NCBI GenBank assembly: GCA_964017125.1
Contig: OZ024903.1
Span: forward strand, 59,334,170-59,398,169
Origin: Flabesymbios commensalis
Lineage: Eukaryota; Annelida; Polychaeta; Terebellida; Flabelligeridae
Length of the DNA: 64,000 bases
Direction: 5' to 3'
Every line of letters begins with the position of its first letter. Position 1 is the first letter of the stretch. Below, piece by piece: positions 49,501 to 61,597 of this stretch. The notes under the pieces were generated by a model, which was given only the letters and a program-made list of their open reading frames with translations, made no database searches and had not been told where the DNA came from. Both the position numbers and the translations under genes were made by a program.

Positions 49501-50580
49501 TGATACATTTTCAGGGTGCATCCTTCCCTTGACTCTCACATTCGGTTTAATAATAATGGTCTGCCTATCTAGCAGTTTGCCGTGTATATTTACACATATT
49601 AAAGTCAATGATGGTCGCAAGTCGTTCATTTTTTAATGTGATCAAGTTGACATTTTTGAGGGCATATCCCTCACTGAAAACAACATTTATTTTGTTTTAT
49701 AGTAATGGTCTAGCTGCCTTGAGTTTTCAAGGCATATCCCTACCTGCAACCACACATTTTGTTTCACAGTATTAGTAATTGTCTAGCTATCTGGCACTGT
49801 TTCTTGGCTATCAGGCATATTAAAGTTCATTATGGCCGACAGTCAGTCATTTTGAATATGATCTTGAAAAAGCTTAAATTTTTCTAGCCATATTCCTCCT
49901 GAAACTGCAAATTTTTGTTTTATAGTAATGGTCTTGCTATCTGGCATGGTTTGCCAGATTAAAGTTAATTATGGCAGATAGTCGGCCATTTTGAATTTGA
50001 TCAAATTGATTTTTTTAAGGCATAGGCCTATTCCTACCTGAAACAACACATTTTGTTTTATACCAATGCTCCGGCTATCTGGCGCGGTTTGTTAGATATC
50101 AGGCATATTAAAGTTTATTATGGCAGACAGTCATCCATTTTGAATTTGATCAAGTTGAAATTTTTCAGGGCATAAGCCTACATGAGAGTGCACCTTTTGT
50201 TTTATAGTAATTGTCTAACTATCTGGCACGGTTTGCCAGATATCAGGCATATTATTAAAGTTAATTATTGCCATGGTCGGCCATTTAAGTAGGTCAAATT
50301 TCATAAACTTCAAAAGGCACATCTACATTACATGCCCTAAGGGATGATCATGTGCAATATGAAAGAAATCCTCCCGTGGGTTTCCGAGATCTGCTCCAGA
50401 AAAAAAATGCGGCCAAATATCAGGCTTATTAAAAGTAATTATGGCCGAAGGAAGGCCATTCAAAAGGTAGGTCAAATTTCATAACCCCAAAAGGCACATG
50501 TATCTACATGCAAAATAAAAAAAATCACCCATGCATTTTTAAAATCTGCTCCAGAAACGAAATGCGGACAGAGGGACGGA
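49500..50580 (-). repeat. composite ~144-bp repeat, oldest copy
   Basis: About seven decayed units with TTTTGTTTTATAGTAATGGT, CTAGCTATCTGGCACGGTTT, ATCAGGCATATTAAAGTT and TCGGCCATTTTGAAT. They are followed by the head words GGTTTCCGAGATCTGCTCCA and AGGCAACGCCATAACCCC. The orientation is as in 55215-57450. It starts only about 360 bp downstream of the ASPHD stop codon. Confidence 0.7.
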
Positions 50581-50848
50581 AGGCCAGACATCCAAGGCAA
50601 CGCCATAACCCCAGGCCCTTACTCGAATGAGCTTCTGTACGAATACATGCTGGCGCTTCGTACGTGACAAAGCCACCAGTTGGCAACCATTAGTCTGGCC
50701 AGAACCCTGGTTAACCCGGTCCCCAACTTCGTCATCGGGGGATAAACATGTATTTTAAAAAGCACTACATTCATGAATGTAATGCAGCAAGTTTTAACAG
50801 AACCTTATCTTTAATAATATGTTAAAATGTGTCTTACATACCATTTTG

Positions 50849-50854
50849 TTTATT
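50849..50854 (-). terminator. poly(A) signal of the ASPHD gene
   Basis: AATAAA on the minus strand, about 90 bases after the stop codon at 50945-50947. This would give a 3' UTR of roughly 110 bases and end the transcript before the old repeat array at 49500-50580. Confidence 0.55.
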
Positions 50855-50944
50855 AAATCATACATTGAGTTAAAGCAAACTATTTGTATTACAGTTATAT
50901 CAAAATGTATTTGCTCATTTGATATGTTCTACTTCATCTGTTGG

Positions 50945-51156
50945 TCAGCTGGAATAGACATGGCTGAGAGCTGACCTCTCTTGGTCAGTCAACTGTGGAT
51001 GCCATAAATCCAACAGGAAGACCACTCGTGCTTGGCGGCTATTTTTGTTGACAGCACTGTGGAGAAACGAGTCATCAAAAAGTGTACATTTGCCTTCCTG
51101 CCACATAGTTTCTTTTCCATCAGTTGTCAAGAGGCATTTATCTGGAACCACCAAGC
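50945..51156 (-). CDS. ASPHD: ASPHD (aspartate beta-hydroxylase domain protein), last exon
   Basis: The acceptor TTTTCATAG ends at 51157 (minus strand). Two bases complete Gly237 and the exon encodes residues 238-306 with TGA at 50945-50947. It contains WQEGKCTLFDDSFLHSAVN, where His269 is the second iron ligand of the ASPH/LpxO-type dioxygenase fold, and ARVVFLLDLWHP, where Arg280 is placed to hold 2-oxoglutarate. Human ASPHD2 has CLLFDDSFLHAAF and RVVFMVDLWHP at the same spots. The two vertebrate paralogues ASPHD1 and ASPHD2 probably come from one gene such as this. The substrate of the ASPHD proteins is not established. The intron to the first exon is 562 bp. Confidence 0.95.
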
Positions 51157-51718
51157 CTATGAAAATAGCAATATAGATTCATTATACAATGTATATTAAA
51201 ATACAAGTGTACATATTTTTTCACAGATAAATCTCTGCCATAATTACATGATAAATACATTCATGATAAATACTGGTACTCAGTATAGTAGATTCCCACA
51301 CTGTAGCCACATGTGACATCCTGTATAGAAGCAGCCCGCATCTTCTGCTCAACGACTCCTCATTGCATCTTTCAGAATAAATATTCAGATGGTAAAACCT
51401 CGAGAATATCTGTAAAAGCGTTGGATTGAACATCAACTTGCCAGGAATGAGGGATGCTGAAGCCAACGCGCCAAACTTCAATTGCAATAACACACCATTT
51501 TTTTTAAATTTAGAAGGCGGACCAAGAAAAACTTTGAGTAAAATTACACACACTTGTTTTTGGAAACTAAGTGCATCTTCAAATATAAGTGACTGCACAT
51601 TTAGGTACGGGGATATAATACATATAATATCAATTTCAACAAAAACAAAAGAGTCACGAAGGGAGGGGAATATGGGTAACGTCATGCTACAAAACCCACA
51701 TATAGCCTAAGTACTCAC

Positions 51719-52427
51719 CAAGATGGCATCTGATGCGAATATTACAAGGACCGAAGTGAGGTGCCACAACAGTACCAGGGTAGAGAATGGAAAACAGAAC
51801 ATTCCCAAACACATTCTTTGACATCATATTTGACAAATTGTCTAATAATGCTACAGTGTTAGGGCATAGATCACAGTTTTTATTGTTTCTCTGGCCTTGG
51901 TTGTAAAAATAGAAGGTAGCCCAACATCCATGTTCAGTACTATTTGCCAACCATCCATCATCTGCTATAACTGATTGACATTCTTCTCTAATAATTTTCC
52001 AGCTCTTCTCCAAAAGTGAAACCTCGCTTTGAAACTGGTCATCATTCCACATAGGTTTTGCTTCAAGGTAAGGCAAATGAAGAACATTTGGACACTGCCT
52101 CTCCTGTGGACCTAATATTGTGTTACTTTTTTCTAATATTGCTGCAGTCAATTGTTCTAACTCGTTGCCTTTGTGAGAATTAACATAATCTGATAACTTG
52201 GCATTAACTTGAGGCAACAAATGTTTGTATTTGTGACAACGCACACAGTCTAATGAATTACATGAATTAAAGGTATCAGCCAAATTAGAATGATCACTTT
52301 TTCCTCCCTTAGGCTTGAGTATACTTCTTGCACAAGTTCTCTTTCTCACAATAATCCATAGGACAAGTGCAACTGTGATTGAAAATATAACTGGTGGACC
52401 ACTCACTAAGAACTCAAGGAGAAACAT
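51719..52427 (-). CDS. ASPHD: ASPHD, main coding exon with membrane anchor and first half of the domain
   Basis: This exon encodes residues 1-236 plus one base of Gly237; the donor is GTGAGT just below 51719. Residues about 10-28 (GPPVIFSITVALVLWIIV) are a single membrane anchor. They are followed by basic RKR, the cysteine motif CNSLDCVRCHKYK (human CQSPECVRCTHNE), and the dioxygenase domain from about residue 110. NVFGNVLFSILYPGT and APHFGPCNIRIRCHLG are diagnostic: His224 is the first iron ligand and Arg231/Arg233 sit as in human ASPHD2. A type II membrane enzyme with a lumenal domain is expected. Human ASPHD2 has about 60 more residues before the anchor. An acceptor TTTCTTTTTCAG ends at 52459, so a 5' exon, coding or not, is likely upstream and the chosen ATG at 52427 may not be the true start. 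Confidence 0.93.
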
Positions 52428-52460
52428 CTTCCGATCATGAAAATACCATACAGATAATCT

Positions 52461-53365
52461 GAAAAAGAAATCATATATGTATGGTGCTGATATATTATAT
52501 CATATAAGTGGGAATGAAATATTGTGTTTTTAAGCAACTGTAATTTTCTTAATATCCCATTTAAAATTATGCTCACAGGCTATATAAATGCATGCGTATT
52601 GACAAGACCTTATAATGGGATTATACCAGCAGGGAATATTTAGTTCAGTATCGCGCGACGAAAAGCTATGCAATTCTGCTCACTAATCAAATTTGAATTT
52701 GATTACCGGTTGTGAAAATATTCATATGCATGCAGCCAATAAAATTAGGGATTTTTTTTACAAGGCTAATATTTCTGTAAAGTTTACCAGACATCAGAAT
52801 TTTTTTCTCGGCCAAGCATGTTTCAGTGATTTAAGATCCATAAATGTTACCGTATTCGACAGGTCAGACTAGGTGACTGTCAATTTTAATTGGACATTAC
52901 AAATTTAATCTAGGTACCGTACAACAGTCGGACTTTAATTTTATTGTCTGTACATGAATGATAGCAAGGATTGATAACACAGAATATACAACTCTTAACA
53001 TGGTGATATTTTGATTTTTTGCATGTATTTGAAGTACTCTAACTTAGAGTAAAGTAGAGATAATTATCTCTACTTTTCACTGATGGGTACAGTTGTATAA
53101 TATATACAACACTTTCTCACAAGCAGTCCCGAGGAGCGTACTGGTGTATCACTAAAGTCAGTGTTCTGCCTGTACCGCGGCCATGTGTCGAGCGGGTGTT
53201 TGCTTCAATTTGAGTTGAATCAGGAATGATTTTCATAATATATGGCCTAGCCCTTTCTTATTGGAGCTTCACAACAGGTGATCAGGTTGTCAACCACGTG
53301 TACACGAGCGACCACGTGGTCATTCTAGGCGCGGCAATTTGAACATATTGATACAGCCCACTGCA
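52461..53365. other. upstream region of ASPHD
   Basis: No coding exon was recognised. It should hold the intron and 5' exon or promoter implied by the acceptor at 52459-52460. The words CCACGTG at 53295-53301 and ACCACGTGGT at 53311-53320 are E-boxes that might belong to a promoter. Confidence 0.4.
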
Positions 53366-53735
53366 GCGGACACAAGACTTCAATCAATCTTGGTTTAAAG
53401 TTGGGCCAACGTCGTAGAAGATGGACCAACGTTAAGCCAACATTGATTCAACGTCTTGTGTCGGCGGTGAGGCCCATTCCATATCAAACACAAGACATTG
53501 ACCCAAAGTCGAATTAATGCCGGAACATCGTCGCTGATGGTGAACTGACATTATACCAGAGTTGGCGCAATATCTTGGGTTTGCCAGGTTGTTAGTGGAG
53601 CACCAGTAAACAAGAGGTGAAACAATGTTGGTTTAATGATGATTCGGCGTCATAAACGGTGGGCCAGCATTCAACCAGCATTGGTATCAACTACCATCAT
53701 ATTGGGTTTATTGATTCAATGTATTGTGTATTCTG
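53366..53735. mobile_element. three adjacent hairpin MITEs, TTGGACCAACGTC family
   Basis: Copy 1 (about 53366-53470) has GACACAAGACTTCAATCA, GGGCCAACGTCGTAGAAGAT and AACGTCTTGTGTC. Copy 2 (about 53480-53592) has CAAACACAAGACATTGACCC and CAATATCTTGGGTTTG. Copy 3 (about 53604-53735) has AGTAAACAAGAGGTG and CAGCATTCAACCAGCATTGG. Three family members stand side by side with 10-20 bp between them. Confidence 0.65.
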
Positions 53736-53739
53736 GGCT

Positions 53740-54472
53740 TGCAGTGTAGAGAGCTGTACTGGTTACTGTGGCTACATAACCAGATAAACCTCCTGGCACG
53801 AGATGCTAACAATATTGATTTAATTATCAGATTGTGTAACTTATAGCCTCAGATCATCAGCTCAAAATAAATTGTACCTTCCAAGAGCACATTCTAAATC
53901 CCTGTCATACCTAGGTGTTAGTATATGGAACTCAATTATTCCCAATTATATTAGAAATGCAGAATCTTTGTCCCAATTTAAAGTAGGGTATCATAAGTTA
54001 CTCTTAGAGCATATACAAAATAGTTAGTTTTATATTTCATGTTATGTTACATTCTCCAATGTTATGTATTCCATGTACTAAATACTTAAACGGTCAATGT
54101 GAATTTTATTGTTGTGTAATTAATGTTGTGTATTTATTTAATGTTGTGTCGCATGTCATTATATTTCCAACACATTGTAATTGTATTTTAAACTTCACCA
54201 GAATATTATTTCAATACTGTTTCCTTCAGTATGTAGCTAATGTGTAAAAAATATTATTGTTATTATTATTATTTTTATGGATTGTCACATGTCATATGTA
54301 CGGAAATATCTATATGCATCACATGTGCAGAAATGCGATTTTGTTTCTAATTTTGAAATATTGTATATTTATGTGTGTTTTGTATATATGTTGAGGGCCC
54401 CAAGGCAGATGAGCTATCGCTCATTGGGTTTACCCTCGTGAAATAAAGCTATTATTATTATTATTATTATTA
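53740..54472 (+). mobile_element. LINE fragment, C-terminus of reverse transcriptase plus 3' UTR and (ATT)n tail
   Basis: From about 53870 the frame reads KLYLPRAHSKSLSYLGVSIW, then NSIIPNYIRNAESL and a stop after HIQNS near 54027. This is the standard end of an L2/CR1-like reverse-transcriptase ORF (LPR...LWNSLP...). A non-coding 3' UTR of about 370 bp follows. It ends GGGCCCCAAGGCAGATGA, TCATTGGGTTTACCCTC, GAAATAAAG and seven or so ATT triplets (to 54472). The same tail stands alone at 9334-9408. The ORF end is intact over 50 codons, so this copy is younger than that at 11090-12480. Confidence 0.85.
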
Positions 54473-54479
54473 ATGCTTA

Positions 54480-55214
54480 CTAAAGTAAAACTACAGTGAC
54501 TCGACATTTTTAAGGCTACTTATATATACTTGGAACCGAAAAATACTATAATTTGATTTTTGAACTTTGTATGCACATATCCTAAAAATGCCATCAACCT
54601 AAATAATAACTGACGTGAAACTAACTGAATTTTGCAATTAAAGGATTATTACATATATTATTAAAGCCCATATCTATTCATTTAAGGTTTTTTTATTTCT
54701 ATAACATATTGTAGTTACATAACTAGTGTCATTTAAAAATTATATCCTTTGGATATTCAACTGAAGTTGAACACAAATTTATAAAATCCGCCTTTTCAGA
54801 TATTTAATTTACTGCCTAAAATTCAAGGAGATTTATATGTTTGATGCCTCAGCATTTTCCCTGCCCCAGTACTTTGAGTGAAAGCTAACGGATATTAAAT
54901 ATAAATATAATAAGGTGTCCAAACATTACCTGGATTTTTCAAAAATTGTCCAGGAGTGTGAGGGTCAATAGATTTCATATCTGGTTTTTAAATACATGCA
55001 TATAGCAAAAGGTGTAATTTGGGATTTAAGGGGTAATACATAATAGCAGAAATAGATAAAGAGAGAAGAAATATGCAGCTCTTAAGCGTCATATTCATCT
55101 AAAAACGTCCGTTTTGTATCTGCCCTAAGTTGAAAACTATAAGACTGACAGTCATGTGTAATATATCGTTGGGAAGAGAAGAATCTCGCGGTTCGACATA
55201 TTGTACAACAAGAC
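54480..55214. other. intergenic stretch, nothing recognised
   Basis: AT-rich non-coding sequence between the LINE tail and the long composite repeat. No gene seen. Confidence 0.45.
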
Positions 55215-57450
55215 TACATAAGTCCAGGAGCTCCCGCTCCAAATTAGAATTTGATTTAAGCAATTTTGTATAGGGTTATTAATGTAGTCCTAGTCTAGGT
55301 CAAAAATCAAGACGCAAGACAACTAGGACTAAGAAGCCCAGTCTAAGAGTAAGATAAGAACTAGACAGTCTGTCAGAGATTGCAAACCTCCATTGAAATT
55401 AATGATCCTAATCAGTATCCCAGTAATGGTCTACCTATCTGGCACGGTTTACCCGATATCAGGCCAATCGAGTTAACTAATAGCTGATTTACGGTCATTT
55501 TGAATTCGATATAAATTAGTTAAAAACCCGAAACCTCAAATTTTGTTTTATAGTAATGGACCAACATCTAACACAGTTTGCAAAATATTGGGCATGTGAA
55601 AGTAAATAATGGCCGATAGGGGGCCATATTGAATTTGATCGAGTCAGAATTTTTCAAGATGCATCCTCAGCTGAAATCTCACATTTCATTCTATAGTAAT
55701 CGTCTAGCTATCTAGACGGTTTACCAAATATCGGACATGTGAAAGTGACTAATGGCCTAAAGGCGGCCATTTTGAATTTGATCAAGTCAAAATTTTCCAA
55801 GATGCATCCACAGCTGAAATCTCACATTTCATTCTATAGTAATGGTCTAGCCATCTAGCACGGTTTACCAAATATCTCCCATGTGAAAGTGAATAATGGC
55901 CGATAGGAGACCATTTTGAATTTGATCAAGTCAAAATTTTTCAAGATGCATCCTCTCCTGAAATCTCACATTTTGTTTTATAGTAATGGTCTAGCCATCT
56001 AGTATGGTTACCAAAAACCGGCTATGTGAAAGTGAATAATGGCCGATAGGCAGCCATTTTGAATTTGATCAAGTCAATTTTTTTCAAGATGCATCATCTC
56101 TTGTAATCTCACATTTTGTTTTATAGTAATGGTCCAGCTATCTAACACGGTGTACCAAATATCAGCAATGTGAAAGTAAATAGTGGCCGATAGGCGGCCA
56201 TTTTGAATTCGATTGAGTCGAAAGTTTTAAAAAGGCATCCTCTCTCGAAACGTCACATTTTGTTTTATAGTAATGGTCTAGCTATCTAGCACGGTTTACC
56301 TGATATCAGGCCTATCGAGGTAACAAATGCCGATTGTCGGCCATTTTGAATTCGTAAGTTAAATATTTTCAGGGTGCATCCTCCCCCGAAAACTCACACT
56401 TTGTTTAATAGTAATCAGGTAATGGTCTAGCCATCTAGCACGATTTACCAAATATCAGCAATGTGAAAATGAATAATGGCCGAAAAGGCGGCCATTTTAA
56501 ATTTGATCAAATCAAATTTTTTCAAGATGCATCCTCATCTGAAATCTCACATTTTGTTTTACAGTAATGGTCTAGCCATCTAGCACGGTTGAACAAATAA
56601 CGGCCATGTGAAAGTGAATATTGGCCGATAAGCGGCCATTTTGAATTTTATCGAGTCGAATTTTTTCAAGATGCATTCTCTCCTGAAATCACACATTTTG
56701 TTTACTATTTTTTTTCAAAATTTTTTCAAAATGCATCCTCTCCTGAAGCCTTACAATTTGTTTTATGGTAATGGTGTATCAGGCCTGTCGAGGTGAATAA
56801 TGGCTGATAGGCGGCCATTTTGAATTTGATCAACTTCAAATTTTTCAAGATGCATCCTCTCCTGAAACCTTACAATTTATTTGATATTAATGGTGTAGCT
56901 ATCTTGAGCGGTTTTCATGATATTCCGCAATATGAGGCCTATCGAGGTGAATAATGGCCGATAAGCGGCCATTTTTAATTTTATCGACTTGAAATTTTTC
57001 AAGATGCATCATCTCCTGAAACCTCACGATTTGTTTTATAGTAATGGTATAGCTATCTTGAGCGGTTTTCATGATATTTCGCAAAATCTTTCAGTCGGAT
57101 TTACCGATGTTATAAATTAGGTCAAAGTGCTGGGTCAACTTCAAGGTCAAGGTCCAAAAACTTGAAAAGGCACAACTAGGGACCTTAGAGAACATGCATG
57201 TGCTATATGACTGTCATCGGCCCAGTACTTTTCGAGATCTGCTCCGGAAACGAAGTGCGCGTCAAAACATCTAAATAGGTCATAATTCTGAACCAGAAGT
57301 AGGTCAAAGTTCAAATACCCCAAAAGGCACAACTAGACCCCCTACAGGTGTTGTGTGTAAAATTTGAAGACAATCGGACAAGTACTTTCAGAGATATGCT
57401 CCGGAAACGAATTGTTTACGGACGGCCCAACGCCGTAACATCATCATTTT
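55215..57450 (-). repeat. composite dispersed repeat, longest copy, ~12 tandem units
   Basis: On the minus strand the order is head (57450-57080), about twelve tandem units of about 144 bp (landmark AGTAATGG at 55838, 55982, 56125, 56269), then tail (55430-55215). The head has two versions of a GGAGCA(G/T)AT(C/T)TC passage. Unit landmarks are TAGTAATGGTCTAGC, CACGGTTTACC, GGCCGATAGGCGGCCATTTT and TTTTCAAGATGCATCCTCTC. The structure equals 3060-4540 on the other strand. Units near both ends resemble the neighbouring head or tail of other copies, so the array has a fixed order at its borders and a variable middle. Confidence 0.85.
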
Positions 57451-58530
57451 CTCTTCTGCAACCTTGCGTATTGCATTCAGATTAAAAATATTTTAACCTG
57501 TCCATTAGCCACCTGAAAGTAACCCACATACCAAAAATTGTTATCCTAGCTTATTTTCTTACAAAGTTATAGGCAAAAGAAGAGGCAAAAAAAAAACGGA
57601 GGTAGAATCCATAGCTCCCTCCGTCTCACCTACGGTGACGGCGGGAGCTAATTAGTGTCAAATGGGTATAAACACATCCGCTAGAGAGTGCTACATCTAC
57701 CCAACGTTTCCGCATATTTATCTAAATTACAACTCCTGGTGAAGACAGTGTACCGCCCCGTTAGTGCAGCAATTCTCCTTAGAGTGGCGCTGTGCATACT
57801 GCTGGGCTATTTTTAGATCTGTTGTTGTTTGAACCACGTGCGCGTTGAGCCGCCCCGTGTACTGCATACCTGAGGGTGCTGCTAGACATACGGATCTGCA
57901 TATCTATATAGGCATACACCTACATACACAACGGCCACTCTAACAACCAATATATTCTCTATATATCTGCTAACAACACCTATCCATTCCAAAGTAAACT
58001 TAACCAAGGAAAATAAAATCAAATTCTAATAGAATTAAATTCTATTTTTCTTGACTCAACATATGTAATATCCACTCTATTCCAATGGCTGAGGGGGGGG
58101 GGGGGGGATCCAGTGTGCATTTCTAGGTCCCCTAAGTTTCTATTAAAATCCGTTATGGGGACAACCCCAGGAGTAAAAAAAACTTGGGTAGATATGCTGA
58201 ATCATGGTAGCAACTCAAGAAATCGATTTTCAAAATGGCCACCAAAAGTCATTCTAAACAAAAATTCAAAATGGCCGCCATTTTTACTTCAGCAAATTCT
58301 ATTATTATTCATATCTCGATTTAAAATTGATACAGGCAGTCCATGGGCCAGAATTTGTCACCATGCACCACCACCACTCTCAACAGTGATCAGGGGCATC
58401 CTGGGAATGTTGTTAGCGATGTTACGAGAAATAACTTTGGGGCGCGATACGGGTTTCAGCCATTTTTTTAATGGCCGCCATGAAAATCTAATTTGAGCAA
58501 TATTTTCACTTAAATTGACATGGAAGCGTA
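57451..58530. other. intergenic stretch, nothing recognised
   Basis: Non-coding; contains a G homopolymer at about 58093-58107. The open frame 58113-58496 has no recognisable domain and contains AAAATGGCC words like those of the repeats. Confidence 0.4.
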
Positions 58531-59280
58531 ATTTTGGTGTCTACACCTATGTTTTCAGGGTCAAACAATCAAATGAAACCACTTATATAAATATTGGGTC
58601 ATTCCTATATGGCGATTTCGGAAAAATCTAAGATGGCGACCGGTGAAAATCATTTTATGACAAAATCCGATTGTTTCTATTGAAAACAAAATGTGTTGAC
58701 ATGTTAAAATGTTATATTAATGAAGACAGGTATGGTTATAATATAGCTTCGTGTCTCTCATGATCTTGTATATTATGCAGTTATCGTTCAGAAATACCTA
58801 ATATTGATATCCTAGTTGCAATTTAACCAATATATCGAGTTCTAATTGACAAAGAATCACAATTCTAGTGTCTACACCTATGTCTTCTGGGGTCAACGAA
58901 TCGCGTGAAATCACTTAAAACATACTGTAGCAATACCATAAAGCAAATTTGAAATATTTGGGCACTTCTGTATGACAAACGCTCTAAAATAGCCCACATG
59001 ACTATATTTCTTTTTTTGACAAAATCACAATGTCTATATATTGAAAACCAAATTATTTGGCTGAAAGTGTATAAAAAATATTATAGGACTGAGGACATGC
59101 ATGGTTATTGAATATAGCTTTGGGTCTCCGAACTTGTATGTTGCGTGCAGTTACCAGCCTAAAATCCAGAAATGAGTATTGATATCCTGCAATGGAAATT
59201 TAGCCGGGCCAACAGTTGCGAGTTGCAATTGAAATAGAATCACAATTCTGGTGTCTACACCTATGTTTTATAAGTTGGTT
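58531..59280 (+). repeat. degenerate ~330-380-bp tandem repeat
   Basis: GTGTCTACACCTATG occurs at 58537, 58868 and 59251. Between them the order AATCACAATTCT, TTCTGGGGTCAA, AAATTTGAAATATTTGG, TTGACAAAATC, TATTGAAAACAAAAT, GACATGCATGGTTA, ATATAGCTT and TTGATATCCT recurs. Units differ strongly, so the array is old. Confidence 0.65.
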
Positions 59281-60029
59281 CGAATGAAAAAAAAACATAT
59301 TGAAACATTATTCTGGCGGATTTGAATAAAATTCAAGATGGCCACCGACGATATGTTCTTTGTTATTGTAATTGAAGACATCTACATGGTTAGAAAACAA
59401 TCCTTTGTATATTTGAACATGCATATGTTACTCCCTTACCAACCTGTCATAAAATTTGAGTCGTGATACCCAATGTTCACAATCTAATGTGGGCAATACC
59501 CCTAGTTTTAAGTGAGGCTGGGGGTTGGGGATGGGCCCTTATTAGAGTATTTTTAGCCCGCCTTTTAATTTTAATTAAAAAAAGTAGGCTATTGCAATTG
59601 AAGGTCGTCGTCGTCGCCGTTGACATTTATTTGTGGGCACGATAACTTAAAAAGTTATTCATGTATCCTTCCCTAATTTGTTATGCATGTTACAAAAGAC
59701 CAGTTCTCGGACAAGTTCAATGATGGCTGAAAAAAATTCAAAATGTCCGATTTATTGCGATTTATTATATTCTCTCTTTAAATATTTCTGATAATAGTGA
59801 ACCCCGTATTTGTTAATTTGGTTATCATTATATTTTCTCAGTGGCCTAATTAGTGTGATTTAAGTTCACCGAGTTGCTGTCACGATGCCAGTGCATAATG
59901 AGGAAGTATAGCCTACTAATGCGAGACTTGCTGGTTTAGTCCGGGGTCAGCATGAGAGGCATCTTGATAAAAAAGGGTCTGAGACAGAGAGGAGGCGCAA
60001 ATCCACGTGAATAACTTTATATTCCAAGC

Positions 60030-60365
60030 AAATTAAATGAAATAAATGGGGTTTTATGCGACCTATTTGCAAATATATAAGATGAATGAGGTGACACTGC
60101 TCTCCAGACCAAAGACTTACATTGTACATTGCTATTCTTTGCTCCAGACACAGGATTCGACATCCGAACCCTGCGGTCTGAGGCTGAGCTCACTACTTTT
60201 CGGTCACGGATGCTCCCCACAATATTGATTCATTACAAGTGAGCAGAGAAGAAACATTTTGTTTCTTTAAAGCTTGAATGCCAGAGCGGGTTTCAAATCC
60301 GCAATCTCCCGACTTTCCAAGCAGGCAGTTTTAACAACTGCACCAGGGTTCCCGCCCTATAGGTC
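60030..60365 (-). mobile_element. tRNA-derived SINE
   Basis: On the minus strand the element begins GGGCGGGAACCCTGGTGCAG. TGGTGCAGTTG (60335-60345) fits a pol III A box and GGATTTGAAACCC (about 60288-60300) a degraded B box, with tRNA-like spacing of about 35 bases. The body follows (AACAAAATGTTTCTTC, CAGTGTCACCTCATTCATC), and the tail is GCATAAAACCCCATTTATTT. A second copy in the same orientation is at 34240-34545. The parent tRNA cannot be named from this. Confidence 0.75.
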
Positions 60366-60369
60366 CTAT

Positions 60370-60885
60370 TCAAATCCCAGTGGTATTCGGAGTATATTAT
60401 CTCCTTTTGAGAGGCACAAGATTATATAGGCTACCTTTAGTCCGAGCTAGAGATGACCTAACTTTGTTTTGTTACATATAGACCCTACAATGTTTTGTTG
60501 ATGTTTTTCATAGATTTTGTTGTGCTCAATTCAAAGGTCATCTTCAAGATCAAAGGTCAATTTCAGGGTCAAGTAAGAGAAAATATTATTTTTAACAAAA
60601 ACATCTAGGCGCATGTGTAATACCCAGTTTCATGGGATTTAGATTGGAAAAATCGATTTATAGTATTGTTTTGGTGATTCAAGGTCATTTTCAAGGTCAT
60701 CTGCAAGGTCATAAAATGTCAATTTCAAGAGCAAAAATGTGAAAATGTGACTTTAAGCAAACACAAATAGCAAAATAAGTGTAGTATGTCTTTTTGATAT
60801 CCTATCGATAGAATAATAATCATTTACGCTACTATTTTAAAGATTAAGCAGTGATTCTTGTGAAATGGCTTGGATAAGTAATTGA
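60370..60885. other. intergenic stretch, nothing recognised
   Basis: Non-coding; a few CAAGGTCA and AAGGTCAATTTC words recur between 60535 and 60725 without a fixed period. Confidence 0.4.
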
Positions 60886-60888
60886 ATG

Positions 60889-61551
60889 GCTTGGAGGTAA
60901 AATGATCCAAGTCCGCATTTTCACATTTTTCTATAAAAGGCTTTAAAGTTAAAATCAATTAAAAAAATATTTATTTCATTTTTAATTCAATTTTTGTACG
61001 TCCATAATAAGAAATGTATGGTAAGTTTTGCATTGGTGTTTATTATTCATTCTTACTCACAGGTATATAATTATCAATGTCGTAAAACCCATTTCTGGCA
61101 ATTTTTATTTCATTTTATTTTATTAATAAACTTTTGAAATTTAGAAATATAAATTTATTTTTAAAAGTCACAAAGTAGTATAGAAACTGTCCGGTGTCTC
61201 ATCATCTTGCTCCAGTAAAAATTTGCTAATGATTGGCAAAGCACAAGCTGATCCATAGAAGGGGTGTTTTATAACATTTCAGCAGCCATTTTACGTATGT
61301 CTCAGAGGTAAAACTGATCCAAGTCAAAATGTCCCTATATAAAGTGATGGACTTGGATCACTTTACCATTGAAGAAAAGTATCAATTTTTAAAGTGAACA
61401 AATATATTTTGTTGCATAAGACTTGCAATTTTAAACGAATGGCTTCTAGATATTTTAGTATATTATTTCCTATATATTTAACTTTCCCAAAATGACATAA
61501 ACAGAAAAAAATCGAATTTTGGACTTGGATCACTTTACCTCTGAGCCATTC
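60889..61551. mobile_element. MITE with GAGGTAAAGTGATCCAAGTCC ends, with inner copies
   Basis: AGGTAAAATGATCCAAGTCC at about 60896 and GGACTTGGATCACTTTACCT ending near 61541 are inverted ends. They are extended outward by GAATGGCTTG and GAGCCATTC. Two further inner copies (AGAGGTAAAACTGATCCAAG near 61304 and GGACTTGGATCACTTTACC near 61350) suggest nesting or internal duplication. No coding capacity. Confidence 0.65.
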
Positions 61552-61597
61552 AACTTGCGTAGTTGAGCAGATTGATTTTTGTTATTTGTATTTAGAT

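Noticed and set aside
51221-51685. 154-residue minus-strand open frame within the ASPHD intron
   Set aside because: It lies between two well-supported exons, shows no domain and is not needed to join the conserved HLG and LVV segments; retained-intron coding is possible but unsupported.
58113-58496. 127-residue plus-strand open frame
   Set aside because: No domain, and it includes AAAATGGCC repeat-like words; likely chance in a longer GC-richer patch.
60535-60725. Series of AAGGTCA words considered as a hormone-response cluster
   Set aside because: Spacing is irregular and the words look like decayed repeat sequence.
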